Assembly (NCBI GenBank): GCA_025800145.1
Contig: JAOXSH010000070.1
Coordinates: 1 to 50,649, forward strand
From: Cohaesibacter sp.
Lineage (GTDB): Bacteria; Pseudomonadota; Alphaproteobacteria; Rhizobiales; Cohaesibacteraceae
Direction: 5' to 3'
Length of the DNA: 50,649 bases
The translations under genes and the position numbers were made by a program. Under the pieces are notes generated by a model. It had not been told where the DNA came from and searched no databases. It saw only the letters and a program-made list of their open reading frames with translations. Numbering within the stretch: the first letter of the stretch is position 1; each line of letters starts with the position of its first letter. Below, piece by piece: positions 18,262 through 26,605 of the stretch.

Positions 18262-20169
18262 TCATCGAGCGCGCAGGTCCCACCAGCTGGAGGAAAGATA
18301 GCCCCCCAAGGGCTGACCATCAGGAATGCCAATATGCGACCAGATGCCCAACCAGCTCTCCGCTTTATGAAAAAGCGGCACAACATAATAGCCGTTGATC
18401 AAGGCCCGATCAAAAGCCCGCACGGCTGCGGTAAAGTCCTTTGAGGATTTGGCCGCCAGCAGCGCGTCAATCATTGCATCAATTGCTGGATCTTGTGCGC
18501 CGGCCTGATTGAACCAGCCATCCTTGTCTCGCTGGGAAGAATGCCAGCGGGAAAATTGCTCATTGCCTGGCGACAAAGAGGCCGACCATGACATTTTGAT
18601 CATATCAAAATCCATGGTTTTGCGCCGCTCCCAATATTGCGCGCTGTCAATGGTACGAATGCGCATCACAATGCCCAGTCGCTCCAAAATCCGGCTATAG
18701 GCAAGAGCCAGCCGCTCCTGCTCTTTGGTGGTTGCCAGAAATTCAAAGGTGAGGGGACGTCCCGTATGGCTTGATTTCATCACACCATCAACCAGACTGT
18801 AACCGGCATCGCGCAAAGCTTTGAGAGCCGCTCCCATAACCTTGCGCATATCTCGCCCGTCTTTGGCAGAAACAGGCCGGTAAGTTCCGTTCAAAATGGC
18901 CTTATCAAAGCTGTCTTTAAAAGGCGACAGAAGGGCCAATTCCATATCGCTTGCTTTGAGAGTTAAAGCAGACAAGTCAGAATTTTGAAAATAGCTGCCG
19001 GTCCGTCTGAAAAGCCCGTGATAGAGATTTTTATTGACCCAGTGAAAGTCAAACAGGCTGGCCAGAGCACGCCGCACCCGCCGATCAGCAAAAACTGCCC
19101 GGCGTGTGTTAAAAGCAAAGCCTGACATACCCTTGGGTAGACGGGATTGAAACGTCTTTTGCAAGACTTTGCCAGCGATCGCTGCGGGGAAATCATATTG
19201 ATTGGCCCAACGTGCAGGATCTGATTCAGGCAACATGTCAAAAGCCCCTTTCTTAAAGGCTTCAAACATGGCTGTGTTATCGCGAAAATATTCAATACTG
19301 ATCTGATCGAAATTATCCATCCCCCGCTTTACCGGCAAATCCTTGCCCCAATAATCGGGATTGCGTTTCAAAACCAGCCGGGTTCCCGGCTCCATTTTAT
19401 CAATCAGATAGGGACCAGACCCTATAAAGTGATTCAAACCGGATTTGGCAAATTTTGCCGGATCAATGGCATGTGCGGGAAGCACCGGCAAAGCCGCGAT
19501 CAATAAAGGCAATTCTCTGTCTTTGCCATCATGAAAGACAAAACGGATTTGATCATCCGACAGGCGCACCATGTCTTTGATTCGCTTGATCCGGCTTTGA
19601 AAAGCCGGTCGCCCATACTCTTTCAGCAGATTAACGGTGAAAATCACATCATCCACATCAAGAGCGTGACCATCACTAAAGCGCGCCTCAGAACGCAGTT
19701 TGAAGGTGATGGAGCTGCGATCCTCTGGCATATCCGCCCATTCAACCAGCAATCCATAAAGGGAGAAGGCCTCGTCTGCAGCCCGGATCATCAAAGGCTC
19801 ATAGACATTGTGGCCATATTCCACATCCCATAACCCACGCGGCGCAACCCCTTTGAGCAAGAAGGGATTGAGACTGTCAAAACTACCTTGCCCGGCATAG
19901 GCAATCTTCCCGCCTTTTGGAGCTTTTGGATTGGCATAAGATAAATGACTGAAATCTTTTTTATATTTTGGACTGCCATGCATAGAAATGCCATGACTAG
20001 GCTCTGCCTGAACACTCAATGCCCAGCTTGTCACGCTGAGAAAAACGCAGCAAACACCTATCATACAAGCAAGCGGATGCGAGAAGAGCAGGGCCTCTTT
20101 CTTCTTTTCTTGCCTCTTTCGCGCATGTGCAAAGACGAAGGAACGGAACAGGCGCGTATCGCTTGACAT
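18262..20169 (-). CDS. YejA-type extracellular solute-binding protein (family 5) of a peptide ABC importer
   Basis: The 635-residue protein has an extended N-terminus, a membrane-spanning export signal (about 31-54, HPLACMIGVCCVFLSVTSWALSVQAE in part) and a family-5 binding domain. YejA-like landmarks are HGISMHGSPKYKKDFSHLSYANP, PKGGKIAYAGQGSFDSLNPF, SDGHALDVDDVIFTVNLLK and a C-terminal GYVVP-like stretch (NGYYVVPLFHKAES). Such proteins bind oligopeptides or microcin-C-like compounds for an ABC importer. The yejBEF partner genes are not in the window. GAGG lies 9 bases before the ATG. The gene is the first of three co-oriented genes, 134 bases before the adenylate-forming homologue. Confidence 0.87.
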   Translation of the reverse strand: MSSDTRLFRSFVFAHARKRQEKKKEALLFSHPLACMIGVCCVFLSVTSWALSVQAEPSHGISMHGSPKYKKDFSHLSYANPKAPKGGKIAYAGQGSFDSLNPFLLKGVAPRGLWDVEYGHNVYEPLMIRAADEAFSLYGLLVEWADMPEDRSSITFKLRSEARFSDGHALDVDDVIFTVNLLKEYGRPAFQSRIKRIKDMVRLSDDQIRFVFHDGKDRELPLLIAALPVLPAHAIDPAKFAKSGLNHFIGSGPYLIDKMEPGTRLVLKRNPDYWGKDLPVKRGMDNFDQISIEYFRDNTAMFEAFKKGAFDMLPESDPARWANQYDFPAAIAGKVLQKTFQSRLPKGMSGFAFNTRRAVFADRRVRRALASLFDFHWVNKNLYHGLFRRTGSYFQNSDLSALTLKASDMELALLSPFKDSFDKAILNGTYRPVSAKDGRDMRKVMGAALKALRDAGYSLVDGVMKSSHTGRPLTFEFLATTKEQERLALAYSRILERLGIVMRIRTIDSAQYWERRKTMDFDMIKMSWSASLSPGNEQFSRWHSSQRDKDGWFNQAGAQDPAIDAMIDALLAAKSSKDFTAAVRAFDRALINGYYVVPLFHKAESWLGIWSHIGIPDGQPLGGYLSSSWWDLRAR

Positions 20170-20422
20170 GGGCAGTTTCCTCTTTGGGGCTTTGATTGCA
20201 AGCTATCGAATCGAGGCCGTAACGATAGCATAGATTGGAATATCCACCCCTCTGTGTCCATCTGTGTTCTACAGACTGGAATTTTTCTGACACAGCTTGT
20301 AGAACAAACGCAACAGAGCCACTATTCTGCCCAAATCATCCTTGATGGTGGGCTCGAAAAAGACAAAATGGAACAAGCAGCGCACCGCTCGCATGTCCTG
20401 TTCCTGAAACATTGAAACATAA

Positions 20423-21079
20423 ATGGGATTTCAATTCATGCTCATGATTGACAAGGCCTCAAAATTGCTCGGGCCCTTTGCTTTGGGTGCATTGGCATCA
20501 GTTCTGTTCGCAGTAACTGCACAGGCGCAAAGCGCTGCCGAAACCGACGTTCTGGAGCAGGCCTCTAAAAACTGGGTCAAAATCTGCTCTCAAGATCCCA
20601 AAACAAAGAAAAATCTTTGCATGATCGCGCAAGAATTGCGCGCTGAAACCGGACAGTTTCTGGCCTCTGTTGCCGTGCGCGAAATTGAAGGCAAAAAACG
20701 CAAAAGTGTTGTGATTGCCATCACACCGGGCATGTTGCTTCAGCCTGGCCTTTCTGTGCAAATCGACAAGGGCAAGCAAAGCAAGGGCGCTTATGGCATT
20801 TGTTTCCCCAATGCTTGTTATGCAGAAATCGTGGTCGATGCCAATTATATTGCGCAGATGAAAAAAGGCTCCAAACTGTCTTTGACCACGCTGAATCAGC
20901 AAGCCCAGCCTGTGCGTTTCGATATGACCCTGACAGGCTTTACCGCAGCTTATGATGGTCCATCCCTTGATCCGGCAAAAGCGGCCAGCCAACAGGAGCA
21001 GTTGCAAAGCGAATTGCGCAAGCGCGCCGAAGAGCAGCGCAAAAAGCTGTTGGAGCAGAAAAAAGCCACTGGCAATTGA
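20423..21079 (+). CDS. Invasion-associated locus B (IalB) family periplasmic protein
   Basis: The 218-residue protein has a signal peptide (LLGPFALGALASVLFAVTAQAQ) followed by the IalB fold: NWVKICSQDPKTKKNLCMIAQELRAE, PGMLLQPGLSVQIDKGK, YGICFPNACYAEIVVD and FDMTLTGFTAAYDG. Conserved cysteines suggest disulfides in the periplasm. The C-terminal tail is a charged helix (QSELRKRAEEQRKKLLEQKK). Bartonella IalB aids erythrocyte invasion, but homologues are widespread in free-living alphaproteobacteria and the role here is unknown. The start is uncertain; ATGs at 20438 and 20444 would also leave an intact signal peptide. Confidence 0.87.
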   Translation: MGFQFMLMIDKASKLLGPFALGALASVLFAVTAQAQSAAETDVLEQASKNWVKICSQDPKTKKNLCMIAQELRAETGQFLASVAVREIEGKKRKSVVIAITPGMLLQPGLSVQIDKGKQSKGAYGICFPNACYAEIVVDANYIAQMKKGSKLSLTTLNQQAQPVRFDMTLTGFTAAYDGPSLDPAKAASQQEQLQSELRKRAEEQRKKLLEQKKATGN

Positions 21080-21117
21080 TAGTTTCGTTGAAAATCATCC
21101 AAGCCTTAAAAGCACAG

Positions 21118-21150
21118 AACCCCGCTCGGATCAGTCCGGCGGGGTTTTTA
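21118..21150 (+). terminator. Rho-independent terminator after the IalB gene
   Basis: AACCCCGC pairs with GCGGGGTT, with an inner CGGA/TCCG extension and one bulged base, followed by a T-run (21145-21149). It lies 39 bases after the stop codon. Confidence 0.88.
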
Positions 21151-21172
21151 GTGCGAGCAAGAAAAGCAGAAA

Positions 21173-21505
21173 TCAATTCAGCAAATCATCAATCGGCTGA
21201 TAAATACCGCTTTTGCGTCCTCTGAAAATCTGCCGCACTTGCGGATGGCGAACCGGCTCATTGCTGTCATCTTCCAGCAAATTTTGCTCAGATACATAAG
21301 CCACATATTCCGTTTCGTCATTTTCAGCAAACAAATGATAAAATGGCTGATCCTTGCGTGGACGCACATCCTCGGGGATGGCCTCATACCATTCCTCGCT
21401 ATTGTCAAATTCTGGATCAACATCAAAAATGACACCGCGAAAAGAATAAACGCGATGCTTGACCACCTGACCAATCTGAAATTTGGCAATTTTCATCTCT
21501 GCCAT
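21173..21505 (-). CDS. hspQ: HspQ (hemimethylated-DNA-binding / YccV family) protein
   Basis: The 110-residue product contains the typical HspQ sequence KIAKFQIGQVVKHRVYSFRG, VIFDVDPEFDNSEEWYEAIP, RPRKDQPFYHLFAEND, YVAYVSEQNLL. In enterobacteria HspQ is a heat-shock protein that promotes Lon-dependent degradation and binds hemimethylated oriC DNA. The ATG at 21505 is preferred because GGAG lies 8 bases upstream; an ATG 11 codons earlier has no such site. Confidence 0.92.
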   Translation of the reverse strand: MAEMKIAKFQIGQVVKHRVYSFRGVIFDVDPEFDNSEEWYEAIPEDVRPRKDQPFYHLFAENDETEYVAYVSEQNLLEDDSNEPVRHPQVRQIFRGRKSGIYQPIDDLLN

Positions 21506-21632
21506 GGACGTGCTCCGCTTGTGAGGATTCAAGGGCAATCAGCCTGAAAAAACAGGCTGATTGCAGAAGCGCTAGAGGCCATGAGAGGGCACAATTGTCA
21601 AGCTAAAAAACTCTAACAACAAGCATTGCAGC

Positions 21633-22673
21633 TTACAGTCCGTATTTTTCAGCCATCTCTGGATCTTTTGCAGCAACCTGCTTTGCCAGATCCACAATCA
21701 CTTTGGCCTGTTTCCAGGTGGCATCATCTTGCATTTTGCCATCAATCATCACAGCGCCCGTGCCATCTGGCATGGCGTCCAAAATACGGATTGCCATTTT
21801 GACTTCCTCCACTTCGGGAGAAAAAACCCGCTTGGCAATGTCAATTTGGGTGGGATGCAAAGACCATGCACCCATACAGCCCAACAGGAAACTGTTCTGA
21901 AATTGCGCTTCACAGGCTTCCAGATCCGAAAAATCTCCAAAGGGGCCATAAAAGGCCTTCAAACCATGGGCCATACAGGCATCAACCATCTTGGCAATAG
22001 TGAAATGCCACAAATCCTGCTGATAAAGTACGCGCTCTTTACCCTCTTGCATATCGGACAAAACCCGATAACCGGGATGACCGCCACCCACGCGCGTGGT
22101 CTTCATGCCACGAGAAGCTGCCAAGTCAGCGGGGCCAAGCGAAATACCATGCATACGGGGGGAGGCACCACAAATGGCCTCAACATTATTCACCCCTTCC
22201 GCCGTTTCCAAAATGGCATGGATGAGAATAGGCTTGGTAACCTCATGTTTTGCCTCCAATTGGGCAAGCAATTGATCAAGATAGTGAATATCCCATGGCC
22301 CTTCCACTTTTGGCAGCATGATCACGTCCAGCTTGTTGCCAACTTGTGAAACAATTTCGGTGATATCATCCAAGAGCCATGGCGAGTTGAGGCAATTGAC
22401 CCGCGTCCAAAGACCGGTCTCGCCAAAGTCATTGTCTTTTGCCATCTGAATGAAACCGGCCCGCGCTTCTTCTTTTTTGTCGGCGGGAATCGCATCTTCC
22501 AGATTGCCCAAAACAACATCAACTTTTTGGACCAGATCAGGAATTTTGGCGCGCATTTTCTCAATATGCGGGGGAACGAAATGAATCATCCGCTCAACAC
22601 GGGTGGGCAACTCCTTGAAAGGTTCAGGGGCGCCAATGGCCAAAGGTTTGAAAAATGCGCGTGGGGATTTCAT
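21633..22673 (-). CDS. HpcH/HpaI-type CoA-ester lyase, malyl-CoA lyase-like
   Basis: The 346-residue protein belongs to the citrate-lyase-beta/malyl-CoA-lyase superfamily: [20 protein letters not shown] (Mg-binding Glu/Asp region), [67 protein letters not shown] and [13 protein letters not shown]. It probably cleaves or forms a 3-hydroxyacyl-CoA such as malyl-CoA or methylmalyl-CoA. It differs clearly from the second malyl-CoA lyase at 41651 in the serine-cycle operon. The ATG at 22673 has AGGAG 7 bases upstream. It lies alone. Confidence 0.85.
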   Translation of the reverse strand: MKSPRAFFKPLAIGAPEPFKELPTRVERMIHFVPPHIEKMRAKIPDLVQKVDVVLGNLEDAIPADKKEEARAGFIQMAKDNDFGETGLWTRVNCLNSPWLLDDITEIVSQVGNKLDVIMLPKVEGPWDIHYLDQLLAQLEAKHEVTKPILIHAILETAEGVNNVEAICGASPRMHGISLGPADLAASRGMKTTRVGGGHPGYRVLSDMQEGKERVLYQQDLWHFTIAKMVDACMAHGLKAFYGPFGDFSDLEACEAQFQNSFLLGCMGAWSLHPTQIDIAKRVFSPEVEEVKMAIRILDAMPDGTGAVMIDGKMQDDATWKQAKVIVDLAKQVAAKDPEMAEKYGL

Positions 22674-22808
22674 GCCCGTCTCCTGTCTGGTCTGCTGCAA
22701 AACAGGTAAAAAGCACCGTCTTCAGCAAAAGTGATTTGCCATATCGCACCGCAAAAATTGTTGCGGCGCAATAGGCAAGAAGGTGGAGACGCCATAATTT
22801 TTTGCCTC

Positions 22809-22833
22809 AGAGCCTGATTTAAAAGTCCTGAGC
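22809..22833. repeat. 25-nt dispersed motif, copy 2
   Basis: AGAGCCTGATTTAAAAGTCC followed by TGAGC matches 2628-2652 with one mismatch in 25. Both copies lie between two minus-strand genes. Confidence 0.65.
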
Positions 22834-22836
22834 TGG

Positions 22837-22902
22837 CCCTCTCCCCCTTTTCAGACCGCCCTGAGGGCACCATGACTGCTGGCCTTAAAAGGGGGGGAAG
22901 GG
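22837..22902. repeat. Long imperfect hairpin
   Basis: CCCTCTCCCCCTTTT (22837-22851) can pair with AAAAGGGGGGGAAGGG (22887-22902), with a small GCCC/GGGC hairpin inside the loop. It lies between lpxL-type and lyase genes. Function is unknown; it may terminate transcription or be a remnant repeat. Confidence 0.55.
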
Positions 22903-22917
22903 TTGGATAGGCGGCCT

Positions 22918-22943
22918 AAAAGTCTCATCAAGAGACTTTAAAA
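22918..22943. terminator. Terminator after the LpxL-type gene
   Basis: AAAGTCTC (22919-22926) pairs with GAGACTTT (22932-22939) across a 5-base loop. On the minus strand the stem is followed by TTTTAGG. It lies 20 bases beyond the stop codon of the minus-strand acyltransferase gene. Confidence 0.7.
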
Positions 22944-22962
22944 TCGGGCACTCAAGGCTCAA

Positions 22963-23853
22963 TCAATCCCAGCGTTTATGAGCCCACATCCATTGATCGG
23001 GGCGCGCTCTGATCCATTTTTCAAACACCGCTTGCACTCTTTCTGTGGCAATCTTAACATCAGCATCGCTATCTTGCGTGCGGGGAACATCAATCTCTTC
23101 AAAAACCAGATCAAATTCCAGCCCCTCACGCCGCACAAAACGTCCGGCAACCAAAGGGACATTGAGATTGCGCGCCACGCGCGCTGGAAAGGCATTGGTT
23201 GGGGCAGGGCGACCGAAAAACTCAACAGGCAACCCACCTCGGTCGCGCAAATCGCCCATAATGGCTGCAATATTGCCCTCACGCACCCAAGCCATCAATT
23301 TGGCCCCGGCTCGATTGCCCTTGGCATGAATGCCCCCTTTAAAAAAGGCAGTGCGTTGCTCAATGACATAGGCATTGACCAAAGGATTTTTCAGTTTTTG
23401 ATAAACGGTAGCCAACCTCACCCCATGCTGATGGGCAACAATGCCGCCCAGTTCCCAATTGCCCGAATGTAGGGAAACCAGAACGCAGCCCTTAGCCGTG
23501 ATTGTCTCGTAAAAAGCATCGAAATTGGCATCTTTATGAAAATTTTCCGCAGCTTTTTCAAAGCGATCCACCAGCAAGCTCTCAGCAAAGGTACGGCCCA
23601 GATTGTCCCACATATCAAGCGTGATCGCGTGCAACTCCTCATCGTTTTTTTCAGGAAAAGCCTGCCTTAAATGCGTCATTGCCCGTTTCTGACGGGACAG
23701 CCGGGGCGCGATTTTGCGCCAGCACCAGCCCATAAAAGAAGAGGCCATGGCAAGCGACATCGCCCGCAAAATGGCGACGACCAGCAACACACCGGCATAT
23801 TCCAGTCGATGGGACAAAGTAACGGTTTCGCGCTTGGAAGATCGATTGAACAC
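22963..23853 (-). CDS. LpxL/HtrB-type lipid A acyltransferase
   Basis: The 296-residue protein has one N-terminal membrane helix (about 18-42). It carries the HxxxxE/D acyltransferase motif HSGNWELGG (His129, Glu134), followed by VYQKLKNP, GDLRDRGGLPVEFFGRPAP and an end RPDQWMWAHKRWD that are diagnostic of the LpxL/LpxM family. It transfers a secondary acyl chain to lipid A on the inner face of the inner membrane; the chain length cannot be inferred. The start is GTG at 23853, supported by AGGA 5 bases upstream. Confidence 0.92.
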   Translation of the reverse strand: MFNRSSKRETVTLSHRLEYAGVLLVVAILRAMSLAMASSFMGWCWRKIAPRLSRQKRAMTHLRQAFPEKNDEELHAITLDMWDNLGRTFAESLLVDRFEKAAENFHKDANFDAFYETITAKGCVLVSLHSGNWELGGIVAHQHGVRLATVYQKLKNPLVNAYVIEQRTAFFKGGIHAKGNRAGAKLMAWVREGNIAAIMGDLRDRGGLPVEFFGRPAPTNAFPARVARNLNVPLVAGRFVRREGLEFDLVFEEIDVPRTQDSDADVKIATERVQAVFEKWIRARPDQWMWAHKRWD

Positions 23854-24022
23854 ACGCTTTTCCTATATCAAAGCAAACATGGCTTGGTTTTAAACCAGTC
23901 AATAAAAAGCGCAAGTCCAACGCATCGCTGCTCTTGTTACAGAATGTGGACAGCTTTTGCGCGGCTGCGTAGTTTTGCAGTTGAGCGGAAAGGATAAATT
24001 TGAAAGTCTGTCCAGATATATA

Positions 24023-24185
24023 ATACCAACGGCATGAAAGATTGACCCATAGGATGCCTTGAAATGGTTTACTGGCAAGGCGTCGGCTCGATCGGACAAT
24101 GCCGGGGCATTTTCCTAGAAAGACAACGCAGCTCAGTGAGCCATTTCAAGGCATCCTATGGGTCAATCTTTCATGCCGTTGGTAT
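24023..24185. repeat. ATACC repeat family, copy B (163 bp, single hairpin form)
   Basis: The element begins ATACCAACGGCATGAAAGAT and ends with its inverse. The two ends are a perfect inverted repeat of about 45 bp (24023-24067 and 24141-24185), enclosing a 73-bp middle. It corresponds to the left part of the 265-bp copy at 26341 without that copy's second arm. Flanking bases are TA on the left and AA on the right. It fills most of the 378-base gap between the acyltransferase and transporter genes; no gene is seen in the rest of that gap. Confidence 0.93.
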
Positions 24186-24231
24186 AAGATCAAATAAGAA
24201 TCAATGGAATGTTTAGCGGGAGAAAAGAAAA

Positions 24232-25182
24232 ATGGGGGATGTCTTTACACTCGCCTTGCCATTTTTTGGTCTGATTTTCCTTGGTTTTCTTTCCGGTAAA
24301 ATCGTTAAATTGCCAGAAGCCGGTTTGGCTTGGCTCAACTTCTTCGTGGTTTATATTTCTTTGCCGTCACTTTTCTTCCGGCTGATTTCCCAAACGCCGC
24401 TGGAAGAATTAACAAACTGGTCCTTTGTTATTTCAACAACCCTGACAACTTACACTGCCTTTGCTCTTGCTTTTGCCTTCGGGCTTTGGGTCACGCGCGG
24501 CAAAATGGCGGAAGCCACCATTCAAGCCCTTGTTGGCAGCTATTCCAACATCGGATATATGGGGCCGGGCCTGACCATCGCAGCTTTGGGGCCTGCGGCA
24601 ACTGTGCCAACAGCGCTGATTTTCTGTTTTGATTCGATCCTTTTGTTCACGCTCATCCCTATTATGATGGCTCTATCGGGCACAGAAAGGCTCAGTGGGC
24701 AGCAAACCATTCTTTATGTGGTCAAAAAGGTCTTTCTACATCCCTTCATCATAGCCACAATCATTGGGGTTTTGGCGGCGGCAATACAGGTTCAGCCCCC
24801 TGACTGGATCAACACAATGCTGAGCTATTTGTCCAATGCAGCCGCGCCTTGCGCTCTCTTTGCCATGGGGGTGGCGGTTGCCTTGCGACAGGTGCGCAAA
24901 GTGCCAGCTGAAATGCCCATCCTGCTGGCAATCAAACTGCTCATACATCCCATGTTGGTCTACCTGTTGCTCAGCCAGCTAGATGGCATTCCCCAAAGCT
25001 GGATTTATACTGCTATTTTAATGGCCTGCCTGCCACCTGCCGCCAATGTTTTTGTTGTGGCCCAGCAATATGACATTTATGTTGAGCGTGCCTCGGGGGC
25101 GGTGATGGTGGGCACCTTGGCATCTGTTGCCACAGTCACAACCTTTCTCTATCTCATAACAAAAGGCCTGTTGCCTATATAA
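24232..25182 (+). CDS. AEC-family (auxin efflux carrier) transporter
   Basis: The 316-residue protein has about ten membrane helices. It has the AEC-family pattern: an N-terminal LPFFGLIFLGFLSGKIVKLPEAGLAWLNFFVVYISLP segment, GSYSNIGYMGPGL in the first half and a second half with CLPPAANVFVVAQQYDIYVERASGAV. Bacterial members often export or import small organic acids such as malonate or malate; the substrate here is not evident. A GGAG ribosome binding site precedes the ATG. It lies 39 bases before a CoA-transferase gene in the same direction, which hints at a shared organic-acid or acyl-CoA pathway. Confidence 0.88.
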   Translation: MGDVFTLALPFFGLIFLGFLSGKIVKLPEAGLAWLNFFVVYISLPSLFFRLISQTPLEELTNWSFVISTTLTTYTAFALAFAFGLWVTRGKMAEATIQALVGSYSNIGYMGPGLTIAALGPAATVPTALIFCFDSILLFTLIPIMMALSGTERLSGQQTILYVVKKVFLHPFIIATIIGVLAAAIQVQPPDWINTMLSYLSNAAAPCALFAMGVAVALRQVRKVPAEMPILLAIKLLIHPMLVYLLLSQLDGIPQSWIYTAILMACLPPAANVFVVAQQYDIYVERASGAVMVGTLASVATVTTFLYLITKGLLPI

Positions 25183-25221
25183 TAGGCCCTACATATCAGA
25201 TACTTGGTAAAAGGATTTAGG

Positions 25222-26313
25222 ATGGTATATCAACCTTTGTCCGGGATTAAAATTCTCGATTTTTCAACTTTACTACCCGGACCTTTGGCAAGCCTGATGC
25301 TGGCAGAGGCGGGGGCAGAGATTTTAAAAATTGAGCGTCCCGGCGGTGAAGAGCTGCGTCATTACCCACCCAAATGGGGTGAAGTCTCAGCCCTCTTTGC
25401 CTGTATGAATCGTGGCAAAAAATCTCTGGAACTGGATTTGCGTGCCGAGGATGCCATCAAGAGCGTGCTGCCTCATATAGAGCAGTCTGATATTTTGATT
25501 GAACAATTCCGCCCCGGTGTCATGGAGCGTCTGGGGCTGGATTATGAGAGCATGAAAAAAATCAATCCATCGCTGATTTATTGTTCTATTTCCAGCTATG
25601 GGCAAACCGGACCAAAAGCCAGACAAGCCGGACATGATCTGAATTTCATTGCCGATTCCGGTGTGTTGTCTTTTTCCTCGGGTCCCGCAGAGCAACCAAC
25701 CTTGCCCCCCTTTCTGGTTGGAGATATAGGCGGTGGTACCATGCCCGCTGTTATCAATATTTTGCTTGCATTGCGTCTGCGCGACCAAACGGGAGAGGGG
25801 TGTCATCTTGATATTTCCATGACTGACAATTGCTTCACCTTTGCCGCTTTTCTTCACGCTGCGGGACAGCAATCTGGCCGTTACCCAGACAATGGAAATT
25901 GGTTGCTGACAGGGGCGTCCCCTCGCTATCAGCTCTATGCCACAGCAGATGATCGCCTAATAGCCTGCGCAGCTTTGGAACAGAAATTCTGGGATATATT
26001 TACCAACATCATTGGTTTGGAAGAGGAGTTAAAACAGGATTGGAAAGACCCGACCAAAACAAAGGTGCGCATTGCAAAATTGATCAAGCAAAAAAGCTCT
26101 AAAGACTGGATGGCCTATTTTGATGGCGCAGATTGCTGCGTATCATTGGTCAAAAGCTTTGATGAGGCCCTGACAGATCCTCATTTCATGGAGCGGGGCC
26201 TGTTTGATTATCGCATCCAGCAAAAAAATGGCGAGACAATCGGAGCAACTGTCATGCCGATTGACCCGCAATTTCGCGATTGGACACAAAAAGTCAAAGG
26301 CTTTCCAGATTAG
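25222..26313 (+). CDS. Class III CoA-transferase (CaiB/BaiF family), alpha-methylacyl-CoA racemase-like
   Basis: The 363-residue protein starts with the family signature PLSGIKILDFSTLLPGPLASLMLAEAGAEILKIERPGG. It continues SLELDLR, QTGPKARQAGHDLNFIADSGVLS (the catalytic Asp region, most like alpha-methylacyl-CoA racemase) and GEGCHLDISMTDNCF. It either transfers CoA between carboxylic acids or epimerises 2-methylacyl-CoA. The ATG at 25222 follows AAGG about 10 bases upstream; an in-frame TTG 6 codons earlier is less likely. It is probably co-transcribed with the AEC carrier. Confidence 0.88.
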   Translation: MVYQPLSGIKILDFSTLLPGPLASLMLAEAGAEILKIERPGGEELRHYPPKWGEVSALFACMNRGKKSLELDLRAEDAIKSVLPHIEQSDILIEQFRPGVMERLGLDYESMKKINPSLIYCSISSYGQTGPKARQAGHDLNFIADSGVLSFSSGPAEQPTLPPFLVGDIGGGTMPAVINILLALRLRDQTGEGCHLDISMTDNCFTFAAFLHAAGQQSGRYPDNGNWLLTGASPRYQLYATADDRLIACAALEQKFWDIFTNIIGLEEELKQDWKDPTKTKVRIAKLIKQKSSKDWMAYFDGADCCVSLVKSFDEALTDPHFMERGLFDYRIQQKNGETIGATVMPIDPQFRDWTQKVKGFPD

Positions 26314-26340
26314 GTCCTAGACTCGATGTTCGAAGCTCTA

Positions 26341-26605
26341 ATACCAACGAGTAGAAATAATGACCCATAGGATGCCTTGAAATGGTTGACTGGCAAGGCG
26401 TCTTTTGACGGACAATGCCGGGGCATTTTCCTAGAAAGACAACGCAGCTCAGTGGGCCATTTCAAGGCACCGAAGGCCGGTTTTATTGGCTTTCTGGACT
26501 GCGTCGCTCTTGCGTTGTGGTCAACCAGACCATGGCAGCAAAAGCTTCTTACCAGAAAGCCAATAAAATCCGGTCATATGGGTTAATCTTTCTACTCGTT
26601 GGTAT
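26341..26605. repeat. ATACC repeat family, copy C (265 bp, two-arm form)
   Basis: The ends ATACCAACGAGTAGAAA (26341-26357) and TTTCTACTCGTTGGTAT (26589-26605) are perfectly complementary. Inside are two further inverted repeats: arm 1, GCCTTGAAATGG (26374-26385) with CCATTTCAAGGC (26457-26468); arm 2, CCGGTTTTATTGGCTTTCTG (from 26477) with a partner ending at 26573, about 21 bp with one bulge. The whole would fold as a three-way junction. Its right end encodes the last residues and the TAG stop of the minus-strand monooxygenase gene. Confidence 0.93.

Noticed and set aside
24023-24185. Copy B as an ordinary Rho-independent terminator
   Set aside because: The 45-bp perfect stem with a 73-base loop and no T-run is far larger than a terminator, and the same ends recur elsewhere.
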